Below, in pieces: positions 11,212-21,966 of a DNA stretch of 36,801 bases. The stretch is from a bacterium. Its GTDB lineage: Bacteria; Sysuimicrobiota; Sysuimicrobiia; Sysuimicrobiales; Segetimicrobiaceae. Within the stretch, counting starts at the first letter, position 1. Each line of letters starts with the position of its first letter. The stretch spans positions 1 through 36,801 of the forward strand of contig DASSJF010000068.1 of the NCBI GenBank assembly GCA_035691305.1. The letters run 5' to 3'. The translations under genes and the position numbers were made by a program. The notes beneath the pieces are model-generated. The model made no database searches, was not told the origin of the DNA, and was given only the letters and a program-made list of their open reading frames with translations.

Positions 11212-11898
11212 CTATGTCCGGCCTCGGTCAGCAAAGATGGCCCGCCCGATGCGGACCATGGTCGCGCCTTCTTCGATGGCCACTTCAAAATCGTCCGTCA
11301 TTCCCATTGAGAGCTCGGGGAGCGCCACCCCGGCGGAGCGCCGGATACTCTCGCGTAGCTCGCGGAGCATCCGGAAGACCGGACGCGCTTGGTCGGGGTC
11401 GCCAAACGCGGGCGCGATCGTCATCAGCCCGCGCAGTCTGAGCCCCGGCAGGGCGGCCGTCCGGCGTACCACCGCCGCCGCCTCCTCCGGCGACGCGCCG
11501 TGCTTCTGCGGCTCGCGGGCCACGTTCACCTGCACGAGCACGTCGACGGCCCGCTTCTGCTGTTCGGCGCGGCGGCTCAGTTCTTCCGCCAGCGCTTCCG
11601 AGTCGACGGACTCGATCACCGTGAACAGCCGGGCGGCCTCCTTAGCCTTGTTCCGTTGGAGGCTGCCGATCAGGTGCCAGGATACGTCGGGGACCGCCGC
11701 GGCTTTCTCGCGCGCCTCCTGGACCCGATTTTCCCCAAACGCCGGGAGTCCAAGTGCGGCCGCCTCCCGCACCCGCGCCGCGTCGACGGTCTTGCTCACC
11801 GCGACCAGCAACACGTCCTCGGCCCGGCGGCCGCTGCGACCGGCCGCGGCGGCGATGCGCGCGCGCACTTGTGCCACGTTCGCTGCAAGATCGGCCAT
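11212..11898 (-). CDS. yggS: YggS/PLPBP-family pyridoxal phosphate homeostasis protein
   Basis: This is a single-domain TIM-barrel protein that binds PLP and helps keep vitamin B6 and amino-acid pools in balance; no enzyme reaction is established for the family. In its 228 residues, Lys36 in LLVAVSKTV is the PLP-binding lysine. [39 protein letters not shown] and [23 protein letters not shown] are all diagnostic. The Ser/Gly-rich phosphate site is at the C-terminal GMTDD. It sits between pgeF and sepF, as in many Firmicutes and Actinobacteria. Confidence 0.95.
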   Translation of the reverse strand: MADLAANVAQVRARIAAAAGRSGRRAEDVLLVAVSKTVDAARVREAAALGLPAFGENRVQEAREKAAAVPDVSWHLIGSLQRNKAKEAARLFTVIESVDSEALAEELSRRAEQQKRAVDVLVQVNVAREPQKHGASPEEAAAVVRRTAALPGLRLRGLMTIAPAFGDPDQARPVFRMLRELRESIRRSAGVALPELSMGMTDDFEVAIEEGATMVRIGRAIFADRGRT

Positions 11899-11937
11899 GG
11901 AGGCGTCCCGGCGGGCGCTGTATTCGACGAAGCGGAA

Positions 11938-12744
11938 TTATTCCCTTTGGGCTCGCTCGCACAGCCGGATACAGGCCGCCATGCGTCCGGTCGCGCGTTC
12001 TCGCCGGTACGAGAAGTACAGATCGGGTTCGCAGCGCGTGCACCCAGGCGTCATCTCGACGTGGTCGGGGACTACCCCGACGGCGGCAAGTTGGGCCCGG
12101 ACGGCGACGCGAAGATCGAGATACCACCTGCCGGGCGCCCCCGCCTGCGCCGCGCGATGCCACCACGGTGCGGCCCGCATCGCATCGGCGACCGGACGGT
12201 CGACCTCGTAGCAGCACGAACCAATTGAGGGTCCCAGCGCCACCAGGCAGCGCGCCAGATCGGTCCGAAACGCGGTCCGGAGCGGCGCGAGCGCGGCATG
12301 CACCGTTCCGGCCGCCACCCCGCGCCACCCCACGTGGACGGCGGCCACCGCCGGGCGGCCTGGGTCGAGCACTAGCACGGGGACACAATCCGCCGTGTGA
12401 ACGGCGAGCCACACTCCGGGGCACGCCGTCATGAGCGCGTCGACGCCCGCGACGACGCGGCCCGCGTCGCGGGGCCCCACCACCGCGGCCGAGGTACCGT
12501 GCACCTGTTGCGCTTCGACCAGCCGGCGCGGATCCGCGCCCAGGGCCGCCGCCGCCAGGCGCCGGTTGCGGTCGACCGCGGCCCGGCCGTCGCCGACGGC
12601 ATAGGATAGGTTGAGGCTGCGGTAGGGCCCCCCACCGGTCCCGCCCTGACGGGTCGTGAAGCACGCGCGCGCCAACCCCGTCGCTTCGATCCCGCGGGCC
12701 CGGAGCACCACGGCCGGGCCGGCCGAATTCCGCGCGCCGATCAC
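11938..12744 (-). CDS. pgeF: PgeF/YlmD, peptidoglycan editing factor (multicopper polyphenol oxidase-like fold)
   Basis: Members of this family remove wrongly incorporated residues from UDP-MurNAc precursors or act on purine nucleosides. The metal-binding set is intact: His82 in QQVHGT, Cys120 in [12 protein letters not shown] and His137 in AVHVGWRG, with the spacing of E. coli Yfi[36 protein letters not shown] are also typical. I place the start at the GTG at 12744, which overlaps the phnE stop (GTGA). The same frame stays open far upstream to 14004, but there it runs antiparallel in sense with the Arg-rich composition of a false frame. It begins the conserved pgeF-yggS-sepF run. Confidence 0.92.
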   Translation of the reverse strand: MIGARNSAGPAVVLRARGIEATGLARACFTTRQGGTGGGPYRSLNLSYAVGDGRAAVDRNRRLAAAALGADPRRLVEAQQVHGTSAAVVGPRDAGRVVAGVDALMTACPGVWLAVHTADCVPVLVLDPGRPAVAAVHVGWRGVAAGTVHAALAPLRTAFRTDLARCLVALGPSIGSCCYEVDRPVADAMRAAPWWHRAAQAGAPGRWYLDLRVAVRAQLAAVGVVPDHVEMTPGCTRCEPDLYFSYRRERATGRMAACIRLCERAQRE

Positions 12745-13910
12745 AACAGGCGTTCGCGCACCACGGCGCTCCCGTAGTCCAGCACGCCGACGACGATCGC
12801 GATCATCCACAGCGCCGTCGCCGCCTGCGGCCACTGCAGCAGGTTGATGTACTGGAGCAGGATGAATCCGATGCCGCCGCCGCCCACGAACCCGATCACC
12901 GTGCTGAACCGGACGTTGGCGTCCCAGCGGTAGATGGTGAAGGCGATGAACTGCGGGACGATCTGCGGCACCACCGCGTAGCGCACGACCTGCAGCGTGG
13001 TCGCACCGGTCGCCATGATCGCTTCGATCGGCCCGGTATCGATGCTCTCGATCGCCTCCGAATACAGCTTGCCGAGAGTGCCCATGCTGTGCACGCCGAG
13101 GGCGAGCACGCCGGCGAACGGACCGAGGCCCACCCACACCGTGAAGATGATCGCGAGCACGAGCGCCTCGATCGACCGCGTGACGTTGAACGCGAGCCGC
13201 GTCGCGCCGTAGACTGCGCGGCCGGCGGGAAGATGCGCGGTCAGGTTGCGGGCGCCGAGAAACGACAGCGGCACCGAGAACACGACCCCCATCGTGGTGC
13301 CCATCAGCGCCAGAAACACGGTCTCGACCATCCGGCCGCCCACCACGCCGAGGGTCGGGCTCGGCCGCCACGGACCGTACCCGGTGATGACCTCGGCGAT
13401 GACCATGTTGTGCGTGCCCTGGACGTCGGGCGTCGTGAACGCGGCGTCGAAGCGGCCCTGCGCGTCGATGTGAAAGGTGCCCAACGGTTGGCGTTGGCCG
13501 ATCTGATTCTCCCACCACAGCGTGCCGGTGCGTCCGGCGCCGAACCCGTCGCCGCGCACGGTCACACGCTGTCCGATCGCGCCGGACGCGCGCGACAGGC
13601 CCAGCGCCGGCCCGCCGGCCCCGGGGGGCGGCGGCGGAGTCTCCCCGCCGTAGTAGAACGGCGCGCTCGCCTGCTGCGTCACCGGCGCGCGCGTCACGAC
13701 GTCGGGCGTCGCAAGCGCGACCACGAACGGACGGATGAGCCGCGCCCCGCCCCACAGCTCGCCGAGCCGGATCTGCGTCACGTGCCAGCCGTACGCGTAG
13801 ACGAGCACGGCGGCCACGAGGCCCGCGTAGGCGCGCCACGACCGATACCACGGGACCGGCACGCGCGCCGGACGAGCGCGCGCCGGGGCTTCGGGGACCG
13901 AGCGGGTCAC
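12741..13910 (-). CDS. phnE: PhnE-type ABC transporter permease with an inserted extracytoplasmic domain
   Basis: This is the membrane subunit of a phosphonate/phosphite-type importer. At 389 residues it is about 100 longer than usual. After an Arg/Pro-rich N-terminus and one membrane helix (27-44) comes an inserted segment, about 70-190. Its core (101-175: SGAIGQRVTVRGDGFGAG, then DAQGRFDAAFTTP) resembles an IPT/TIG-type beta-sandwich and would face outward. The standard permease domain follows (about 192-389) with five helices and the coupling motif near EAIMATGATTLQVVRYAVVPQI. ATGA overlaps phnC upstream and GTGA links to pgeF downstream. The permease call is firm; the insert's fold and role are inferred. 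Confidence 0.9.
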   Translation of the reverse strand: MTRSVPEAPARARPARVPVPWYRSWRAYAGLVAAVLVYAYGWHVTQIRLGELWGGARLIRPFVVALATPDVVTRAPVTQQASAPFYYGGETPPPPPGAGGPALGLSRASGAIGQRVTVRGDGFGAGRTGTLWWENQIGQRQPLGTFHIDAQGRFDAAFTTPDVQGTHNMVIAEVITGYGPWRPSPTLGVVGGRMVETVFLALMGTTMGVVFSVPLSFLGARNLTAHLPAGRAVYGATRLAFNVTRSIEALVLAIIFTVWVGLGPFAGVLALGVHSMGTLGKLYSEAIESIDTGPIEAIMATGATTLQVVRYAVVPQIVPQFIAFTIYRWDANVRFSTVIGFVGGGGIGFILLQYINLLQWPQAATALWMIAIVVGVLDYGSAVVRERLL

Positions 13911-14710
13911 CGGATCTCGACCTCCTCCGCCTGTTCGCCGTAGATCTCATGGAAGCGCGCGTCGTCGATGTCGCCGGGCCGGCCTTCGAAGACGATGCGG
14001 CCATCCTTGAGCGCGAGGAGGCGCGTCCCGTACCGCCGGGCCAGGCTCAAGAAATGAAGGCAGCACAGGATGGTGATGCCGTCGTTCCGGTTCAGGTCCT
14101 CGAGGTAGTGAAGGATGGAATGGGACAGCGCGGGGTCGAGGCTCGCGACCGGCTCGTCGGCGAGAATCAGCCGCGGTCGCTGCATCAAGGCCCGCGCGAT
14201 GCCCACGCGCTGCTGCTGGCCGCCGGAGAGCGCCGAGGCCCGCCCGTATGCCTTGTCCGCGATGCCCACGCGCTCGAGGTTGCTCATCGCCCGCGCGACG
14301 GCCGCGGGCGGGAAGTAGTTCACGACGGCCCACGCCGGCGGCACGTAGCCGAGGTCCCCGGCGAGCACGTTCGTCAACACCGACGCGCGGCGGACCAGGT
14401 TGAACTGCTGAAAGATCATCCCGATGCCGCGCCGGATCTCGCGGAGCTCGTCGCGGGACGCCGCGGTTACGTCCCGGCCGTCGACCACCACGCGGCCGGA
14501 CGTCGGCTGGACGAGGCGGTTGATGCACCGCAGCAGCGTCGACTTGCCGGATCCCGACAGCCCGATGATGACAAGAAATTCGCCGCGGGCGACCTCGAAC
14601 GACACGTCCGAAAGCGCCCGCGTGCCGTCCTCGTAGACTTTGCTGAGGTGTTCGACCCGGAGGACGCGATCGTCTACCCCGTGTGCACCGCCTCGCGGGC
14701 GGTCACTCAC
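13907..14710 (-). CDS. phnC: PhnC-type ABC transporter ATP-binding protein
   Basis: This is the cytoplasmic ATPase of the importer, 267 residues. It has the Walker A motif GLSGSGKST, the Q-loop IFQQFNLV, the signature LSGGQQQR, Walker B LILADEP and the switch His in CCLHFLSLA. The PhnC mark [13 protein letters not shown] resembles the NVL.G.L family stretch just after the Q-loop. The last residues (EEVEIR) overlap phnE by ATGA. It lies 67 bases after phnD. Since no C-P lyase or phosphite dehydrogenase gene is nearby, the substrate (phosphonate, phosphite or phosphate) is uncertain. Confidence 0.94.
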   Translation of the reverse strand: MSDRPRGGAHGVDDRVLRVEHLSKVYEDGTRALSDVSFEVARGEFLVIIGLSGSGKSTLLRCINRLVQPTSGRVVVDGRDVTAASRDELREIRRGIGMIFQQFNLVRRASVLTNVLAGDLGYVPPAWAVVNYFPPAAVARAMSNLERVGIADKAYGRASALSGGQQQRVGIARALMQRPRLILADEPVASLDPALSHSILHYLEDLNRNDGITILCCLHFLSLARRYGTRLLALKDGRIVFEGRPGDIDDARFHEIYGEQAEEVEIR

Positions 14711-14777
14711 AAGCCCCGCGCGGCGGCCGTGGCCGCGAACGGCTCGGTCATGGCCCGGCCTTGGGCGGCCCGCGCGT

Positions 14778-15689
14778 TTATGGGTTCAGGCCCACGAACC
14801 GCTGCACGTCCCGCACCGGGTCGAAGAAGGCGTCCAGGTTCCCTGTCTTGACGTTGTACTTGGTCACGAGCAGGTTGTAGTCTGCGAGCGCCTCGATTTC
14901 GTAGAGCGACTTGAGCGCGTCGAGACCGGCGGGCGTCTGCGAAAATCGCAGCAGCGCGGTCGTCACCTTCGCCTTTACCTCCTCGGGTAGACCTTTGCGG
15001 AAGCTCACCGTGTCGTTCGGAATCGGATCGGATTTCCACACGACCTTGACCTTCTGCATCACGTCCGGCAGCGTCTTCTGCACGGTGCCGCGGGCGTCTT
15101 CGAACACGGATCCGGCGTCCACGCGACCTTGATAGACGGCGAGGACGACGTTGTTGTGTGAGCCGGCGAAGATCGTCTGGCCGAAAAACTTCTGTGGGTC
15201 GTATCCGGCCTTCTTGAGGCCCGCCACCGGGAACAGATAACCCGATGTGCTCGCCGGATCGACGAACGCGAACCGCTTGCCGCGGAGATCGGGCAGCCCG
15301 TTGATGCCGGAGGTCGACTGCGTGATGATCTCCGCGCGGTAGTACGGCAGACCGAAGCGCACCGTGACGAGACGCACTTCCACACCGTACTTTTGGTGGG
15401 CGATCACGTAGGAGAAGGTGTTCAACCAGCCGATGTCCGCGCGGCCGGCGCCCATCGCCTCGATCACACCCGCGTAGCTCGTCGCGACGAACGGCTCGAA
15501 CTTGTAGCCGGTCGCCATCTCGAGCAGCTGCGCGACGCGGTTGCCCGAGTCGAGAATCGTCCGCGCTTCGCCGGACGGCACAAAGGCCATGACGAGGCGG
15601 GTCTGCGCGGGCACGGCGGCGGGAACGGCCGCCGCAAGACCGGCGGCCAGGACGACGGCGAGTGCAAGCGCGGCAACGCGAAATCGCAT
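14778..15689 (-). CDS. phnD: PhnD-type phosphonate/phosphite ABC transporter substrate-binding protein
   Basis: This is the extracytoplasmic binding protein of the importer. The ATG at 15689 has GGGGGAGG eight bases upstream and yields a clean Sec signal peptide ([21 protein letters not shown], cut near PAQT). A second possible ATG at 15734 would place 15 residues in front of it. The signal has no lipobox cysteine. Family marks are [36 protein letters not shown] and [10 protein letters not shown]. About 303 residues, the normal size. It is the first gene of the unit, divergent from the DUF1275 gene with 152 bases between them; I saw no convincing promoter boxes in that gap. Confidence 0.93.
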   Translation of the reverse strand: MRFRVAALALAVVLAAGLAAAVPAAVPAQTRLVMAFVPSGEARTILDSGNRVAQLLEMATGYKFEPFVATSYAGVIEAMGAGRADIGWLNTFSYVIAHQKYGVEVRLVTVRFGLPYYRAEIITQSTSGINGLPDLRGKRFAFVDPASTSGYLFPVAGLKKAGYDPQKFFGQTIFAGSHNNVVLAVYQGRVDAGSVFEDARGTVQKTLPDVMQKVKVVWKSDPIPNDTVSFRKGLPEEVKAKVTTALLRFSQTPAGLDALKSLYEIEALADYNLLVTKYNVKTGNLDAFFDPVRDVQRFVGLNP

Positions 15690-15841
15690 AACGTTCCTCC
15701 CCCCGAGGTTGAGTCGCGCACAGCGCACGTTCATTGGGGAACCTTCTCCCCGTCCGGCGCGGGACCTCCGGCGCAGCCGCCCCCCTGCTTCGGGCTCGGC
15801 CTCCAGGACTCGCCCGCGCCGATCCGAAGTAGGCCCGTGCG

Positions 15842-16590
15842 ATGGCGACGACGCGCGGCGGGCCCGCGGCGCCCCGCAGGCGGCTGGTGATCCTCCTCGC
15901 GGGCGCGGCCGGATGCCTCGACGCGGTCGGCTATCTCATGCTCGGCCTCTTTACCGCCAACATGACAGGGAATACCATTCTTCTCGGGCTGTCCGTCGGC
16001 CGGGAAGCGTGGGCGGACGCGGCGCACAACGTCGCCGCGCTGGCCGCGTTCGTGATCGGCGCCGGGGCCGGCAGCGCGGCGACGCGGGGAATCCGGCGGA
16101 TCGCGCCCGGGCTCGGTTTCGAAGCCCTCGTGCTCGCCGCCGCGGTCGCGGTCTGGCTCCTCTTCGGCGCACCGCGCGGCCGGGTCGCCGAACCGGCCGT
16201 CTACTGGCTGATCGCACTGCTCGCGGCCGCGATGGGGATTCAGAGCGCGGCGGTCCGGCGGGTGGGCGAGCAGCGCGTGGCAACGACGTATGTGACGGGC
16301 ACGCTCACGACGCTGGCGACAGATACCGCGGGCGACCTCCTGGACCGCTGGAGCGCCCGGCGCGGGCCCGACGCCGGAGCGGTGCGACGGGTGCCGGCGG
16401 CGGGGAACCCCGAGGCCCGGCCGCGGGGAAGGACGCTGATGACGGGGCTCTGGGCCGCCTATCTGCTCGGCGCGCTGATCGGCGGCTTTGTGGAACAACG
16501 CTGGTCGATGTGGGCGGTCGTGGCGCCGGTCGTGGTGCTGGTGGCCGTCATGGGCTCGGACCTTGCCCACCGGCCCAGGGAGGGAGCGGC

Positions 16591-16594
<4 letters not shown>
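15842..16594 (+). CDS. DUF1275 (YoaK-family) membrane protein
   Basis: The 250-residue protein has about six membrane helices and the DUF1275 signatures [23 protein letters not shown] (split as GCLDAVGYL and FTANMTGNT) and [25 protein letters not shown]. The family's function is unknown; a transport role has been suggested from topology alone. A hydrophilic loop of about 35 residues (around 170-200) sits before the last two helices. Its stop overlaps the fumC start by ATGA, so the two are probably translated together, which is the only functional hint available. Confidence 0.88.
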
Positions 16595-18072
<1,478 letters not shown>

Positions 18073-18098
18073 TCGCGTACACGCAGGAGGCGCTGATC

Positions 18099-18608
18099 AT
18101 GGAAGTAGTTGAGGCGGTACGGACGGTCCTCGCGGTGCGCAGTTACCAGAACAAGCCGGTGCCGGCGGACGTGGTGACGCGGATCGTCGAGGCGGGACGG
18201 CTGACGGGCAGCAGCCGGAACGGCCAGCCCTGGCAGTTCGTCGTCGTCCAGGACCGTGAGATGCTGTCGAAGCTCGGTGCGGCGTCGCCCACCGGTCCGT
18301 ACATCGCCCAGGCGCCCATGGCGATCGCGGTCGCGATCGAAAAAGCGTCCCGGTTCGGTGTCTCCGACGGCAGCCGGGCCATCCAGTCGATGATGCTCAC
18401 GGCGTGGGCAGACGGCGTCGCCTCCAACTGGGTCGGCTTCGCCGGCATGAGCGCGGCCAAGTCGCTCCTCGGGATCCCCGACGAGTATGATCTGCTCGCG
18501 ATCGTGCCGTTCGGCTACCCGGTGACGCCCGGCGGCCGCGGGAAGAAAAAACGCAAATCGCTCAGCCAGGTTGCCTCGCGGGAGCGCTACGGGCGGCCGT
18601 TCGCTTAG
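18099..18608 (+). CDS. Nitroreductase-family flavoprotein
   Basis: The 169-residue protein is a short member of the FMN-dependent nitroreductase family, which reduces nitro compounds, quinones or flavins with NAD(P)H. AVRTVLAVRSYQNKPV supplies the FMN-phosphate Arg-Ser pair, and SSRNGQPWQFVVVQD is the usual FMN-contact segment. IQSMMLTAWADGVASNWVGF matches the dimer-interface helix, and a short KKKRKSL tail follows the VPFGYPV strand. The ATG at 18099 is preceded by GCAGGAGGC; the frame opens further upstream inside fumC. It follows fumC by 26 bases and is probably in the same transcript. The physiological substrate is unknown. Confidence 0.9.
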   Translation: MEVVEAVRTVLAVRSYQNKPVPADVVTRIVEAGRLTGSSRNGQPWQFVVVQDREMLSKLGAASPTGPYIAQAPMAIAVAIEKASRFGVSDGSRAIQSMMLTAWADGVASNWVGFAGMSAAKSLLGIPDEYDLLAIVPFGYPVTPGGRGKKKRKSLSQVASRERYGRPFA

Positions 18609-19175
18609 TCACGCGCCGACGTGGCGCTCCTGCTTCAGGAAATCCTCGAGGTCCGCTTCATCCACCGGGCGGACGCCGCCATGCGTTGCGCTGTGAGCGC
18701 GAAATACCCGCACCAGACCTTCGAAATCCGCCCACGCATCGGCCCCGTGCCGTGCTCTATCCGTCCCGACGAAGCTCTGAAGGGCCGCCCAGTAGCGCTG
18801 GGCCCAGTAGTCAAAAAAGGCCCATGCGGCATCCGTATCGATGTCGCGGCGCCGGTGCATGAAAGCCAGCGATTCAAAGAACCCGGGAATTTCGTCTCCG
18901 ATCACATCATACGTTGAATCCGGCAACGCACTGCTGGCCCGGTAGACGTGGGAGTCGAGCAGACGGCCAGCCAGCGCGCGCCTCAAAGCCATCATGGTCG
19001 GCGCCTCCCACCGGTCTTCGTATTGAAGCAGCAAATGGACCTTCAGATCTTCCCTCGACATTCGCAACTGGTCTCGAGCAGCATCGCGGGAGATCCGCGC
19101 CTGCCATAGAGCGACGAAGACCGCCAAGATCGCCGCGATTCCGGTAAGGACCTGCGCCCAGTCGACGACGCTCAT
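18609..19175 (-). CDS. Small membrane-anchored protein of unknown function
   Basis: I do not recognise this 188-residue protein with certainty. It starts with a single membrane helix (about 6-25, VLTGIAAILAVFVALWQAR) followed by a charged helix (ISRDAARDQLRMSREDL) and a soluble part rich in Trp and Tyr (FFDYWAQRYWAALQSF). This layout resembles DUF4760-type proteins, which have no known function. The ATG at 19175 has GGGAGA just upstream; a longer frame to 19223 is possible. Its base composition is visibly lower in GC than its neighbours, and its stop abuts the nitroreductase stop tail to tail, so it may be a later arrival. Confidence 0.7.
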   Translation of the reverse strand: MSVVDWAQVLTGIAAILAVFVALWQARISRDAARDQLRMSREDLKVHLLLQYEDRWEAPTMMALRRALAGRLLDSHVYRASSALPDSTYDVIGDEIPGFFESLAFMHRRRDIDTDAAWAFFDYWAQRYWAALQSFVGTDRARHGADAWADFEGLVRVFRAHSATHGGVRPVDEADLEDFLKQERHVGA

Positions 19176-19220
19176 GGTCTCCCGGCGAGGCCCGAACCAC
19201 CCAGGCACTTCGCGTGCGAG

Positions 19221-19260
19221 CACAAGACGAAGGCGGCGGAGACCAGTGTCACCGCCGCCT
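19221..19260 (-). terminator. Possible terminator after nrdJ
   Basis: A perfect nine-base-pair stem, AGGCGGCGG / CCGCCGCCT, with a 12-base loop is followed on the minus strand by TCGTCTTGTG. It lies about 110 bases after the nrdJ stop. The tail is only moderately U-rich, so the assignment is tentative. The rest of the 19176-19372 gap shows nothing else. Confidence 0.4.
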
Positions 19261-19372
19261 CCCCGACGAACAAACTTTGGGACGGCCGCGCGATTACTGC
19301 CTGGAGTAGTTCAAGATGCTTGATTCGCCCCCGACTCGTGACACCACACCTGTCCCGTCACCTGCCGACCGC

Positions 19373-21958
19373 TTAGCACTTCGAGTAACCGCAGCTCCGA
19401 CAGTGACTGCAGCCGTTCTCGTATGCGAGCGAGCTGCCGCAGTCCGGGCAGACGCCGGCAAAGGTGAGCAGGGGCTCCTGCACCTCGCGACTCTCCGTCG
19501 AGCTCGGCGCAGGGACCGCGACCGCCGCCGGCTGGTCGTGCCCGTTGGTGCCGTGGCCGTTCCCGTTGCCGTTCTTGCGCTCGGGCGCCGGCAGCCGGTC
19601 CGCCATCGGAAAGACCTGGTCCGGACGGAAGCTCGGGCCGTACAGCGCGCGGCCGAGCGCGAGCGCCACTCCCTGGGCGATCGTCGTGATCCGCACCACG
19701 GTGCCGTCGCTCGACCGGTCGATCGCGACTTCGCGAGACTGGACGCGCCAAAGCTGCTCGATCACGTGCCGGGGATCCGCGCCCGTCCGCAGCGCGAGCG
19801 AGGCCAGCCGGCCGACCGCGTCGGCTTCCACGTCGAGCGACTGGACGAATACTTCGCAGACGCCCTTTGCATCCTCGTTGATGGTCACATAGATCCGGCC
19901 GCGCGGAGTTTCGATCCGCTCCGTGCGACCCGTCGTCACCTTGGGCCGGCTGCGCGTCTGGCCCGCGGGCGCCTCGACGCCGTGCGGCGCGCCGATCACC
20001 GCGGAGGCCGCGGGTACGGCCTCCGAAGCGGCTTCGGGCGCCGGGGTCTGGGCCGGCTTGTCCTTCTTGGCACCGGAGGTCAGGATGTTTTCACGCGAGT
20101 TCTCACGGTACACCGTGATGCCTTTGCACCCCATCTTCCAGGCGAGGAAGTAGATCCGGGCCACTTCTTCCTCGGTCGTATCGGCCGCGCAGTTGACCGT
20201 GGACGAGATTGAATGGTCGATGTGCTTCTGAATCGCCGCCTGCATCTGCACGCGCATGTCCGGTTGGATCTCGTGCGCCGTGACGAAAAACTCCGGCAGC
20301 GCTTCCTCGTCCTTGAGGCCGAACCGCTCCATGTACGTCCGCACGAGCGGATGGTAGACCGTGAACTTCTTCTGTGAGAGCGACTCGCTGCGCCGCGTGT
20401 AGCCGAGATCGAAGATCGGCTCGATGCCGCTCGTAGTACCCGCGAGCGCCGCGCCGCTCCCGACCGGCGGCACGGTGAGCAGCGCCACGTTGCGAAGGCC
20501 ATGCTCGCGGATGCGCTGTTGCACCTCGGGCGCCAGCGTCTGGATGAACGCGCCCTGGAGATGCTTCTCCCGGTCGTAACCGGGGAACCGCCCTTTCTCG
20601 AGCCCGAGGTTGACACTCTCGTCGTACACGATGTTCTTGATCCGCTCGAACATCCGGTCGACGAACTCCACGGCCTCTTTCGTGTCGTATTTCAGCCGCA
20701 GCTTGCACAGCATATCCCCCAGGCCGGTGAAACCGACCCCGATGCGCCGCGAGTAGAGGCTGGCTTCACGTTGAGCGGGGAGGGGATGTTTTTCTGCGTT
20801 GTAGTCGAGGACGTCGTCTAGAAACCGCGTCGCCAGCCGCAATGCATGCTCCAATTGAGGCCAGTCCACCTGCGCCTGGGGGCTAAACTCATCCAGTACA
20901 AATTCCTGCAGTCCAAGATTGCCGAGGCAGCAGCATCCATAAGGTTCCAAAGGTATTTCGCTGCACGGATTGGTTGTCGTGACATTCATGTTGCCGTACT
21001 CGGATGTGCTCCATCGCTTGATCGAATCCCAGAAGATGACGCCGGGCTCCGCGTGGTGCGTGGCGCCATAGATCAGCTCCCGCCAGATCTCGCGCGCCTG
21101 CACCGTCCTCTCGACGTTCACTCGGTCGTTCTTGAACTTGAGCGTCCACGGCTGGTCCGCTTCCACTGCGCGCATAAACGCATCGCTGACGCGGACACTG
21201 ATGTTGGCGTAGCGCACCTTGTCGAGATTGCGCTTGACTTTCGTGAACGCGAGTACATCTGGATGGTCGTCGGCGATCGTGATCATGAGCGCGCCTCGCC
21301 GGCCGCTCTGCCCGATGGTGCCGGTCGTCAGCGACATGAGCTCCATGAACGAGACGGAGCCGGTGCTGGACCGCGCGGAGTTGTTGACGGGCGCGCCCGC
21401 CGGCCGCAGGATGCTGATGTCGCCGCCGACGCCGCCGCCGAGCGAGTATGTGCGCGCCGCTTCCTTCGTCCACTCGAAGATAGCTTCGATTGAGTCCTCT
21501 TTTATCGGCAAAACATAACAATTTAGCGCCGTCACGCGCTTGTTGTTGCCGATCGCGTGCATGATGCGGCCGCCCGGGATGAAGCGGAAGTTTTCCATCA
21601 GCCAGTAAAACTCGCCGGCGTACTTCTCGCGGGTCTCCGCGGTCGGCTCGACCGACGCGAGGCCGCGCGCGATCCGCCGCCACATCTCGACCGGCGTCGG
21701 CTCAAGGACGCGGCCGTCCGGGTCGCGCAGCGCATACTTGTCGTAGAAGACACGGGCGCGGAGCTCGTCGCCATGGAAGAACTCGAGGGTCTCCGACGGC
21801 AGAGCGTTCGCCTCCGGCCTGCGCGCCTCCGCGGCCGCGGCTTGCGTTGCGGCACTCTCTGCTGCGGCGGGCTGCTGGGAGGTCTGGTTGTCCGAGGTCA
21901 TCGCCATCGGCATGTCCCCCTGCGCGGAATTAGGCCTGATCGAGTCTGCTGCGGACAT
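19373..21958 (-). CDS. nrdJ: Class II (adenosylcobalamin-dependent) ribonucleotide reductase
   Basis: NrdJ reduces ribonucleotides to deoxyribonucleotides with a cobalamin-derived radical and works with or without oxygen. In the 861-residue protein, Cys147 (LNCYVLP) and one of Cys342-344 form the redox pair. NPCSEIPLEPYG supplies Asn330, radical Cys332 and Glu334. A TSCPD-type domain follows at about 690-780 (RIYVTINEDAKGVCEVFVQS). The C-terminus has a low-complexity linker (NGNGNGHGTNG) and a zinc-ribbon-like tail with CPDC and CSHCRSCGYSKC, which probably carries the reducing cysteines. Several Met codons (1, 16, 18, 20) could start it; codon 16 has GCAGGGGG upstream. It is eight bases after nrdR. 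Confidence 0.95.
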   Translation of the reverse strand: MSAADSIRPNSAQGDMPMAMTSDNQTSQQPAAAESAATQAAAAEARRPEANALPSETLEFFHGDELRARVFYDKYALRDPDGRVLEPTPVEMWRRIARGLASVEPTAETREKYAGEFYWLMENFRFIPGGRIMHAIGNNKRVTALNCYVLPIKEDSIEAIFEWTKEAARTYSLGGGVGGDISILRPAGAPVNNSARSSTGSVSFMELMSLTTGTIGQSGRRGALMITIADDHPDVLAFTKVKRNLDKVRYANISVRVSDAFMRAVEADQPWTLKFKNDRVNVERTVQAREIWRELIYGATHHAEPGVIFWDSIKRWSTSEYGNMNVTTTNPCSEIPLEPYGCCCLGNLGLQEFVLDEFSPQAQVDWPQLEHALRLATRFLDDVLDYNAEKHPLPAQREASLYSRRIGVGFTGLGDMLCKLRLKYDTKEAVEFVDRMFERIKNIVYDESVNLGLEKGRFPGYDREKHLQGAFIQTLAPEVQQRIREHGLRNVALLTVPPVGSGAALAGTTSGIEPIFDLGYTRRSESLSQKKFTVYHPLVRTYMERFGLKDEEALPEFFVTAHEIQPDMRVQMQAAIQKHIDHSISSTVNCAADTTEEEVARIYFLAWKMGCKGITVYRENSRENILTSGAKKDKPAQTPAPEAASEAVPAASAVIGAPHGVEAPAGQTRSRPKVTTGRTERIETPRGRIYVTINEDAKGVCEVFVQSLDVEADAVGRLASLALRTGADPRHVIEQLWRVQSREVAIDRSSDGTVVRITTIAQGVALALGRALYGPSFRPDQVFPMADRLPAPERKNGNGNGHGTNGHDQPAAVAVPAPSSTESREVQEPLLTFAGVCPDCGSSLAYENGCSHCRSCGYSKC

Positions 21959-21966
21959 GGGATGAT

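Noticed and set aside
12745-14004. Upstream continuation of the pgeF frame to 14004
   Set aside because: It lies within phnE in another frame and is Arg-rich; the GTG at 12744 overlapping the phnE stop is the sensible start.
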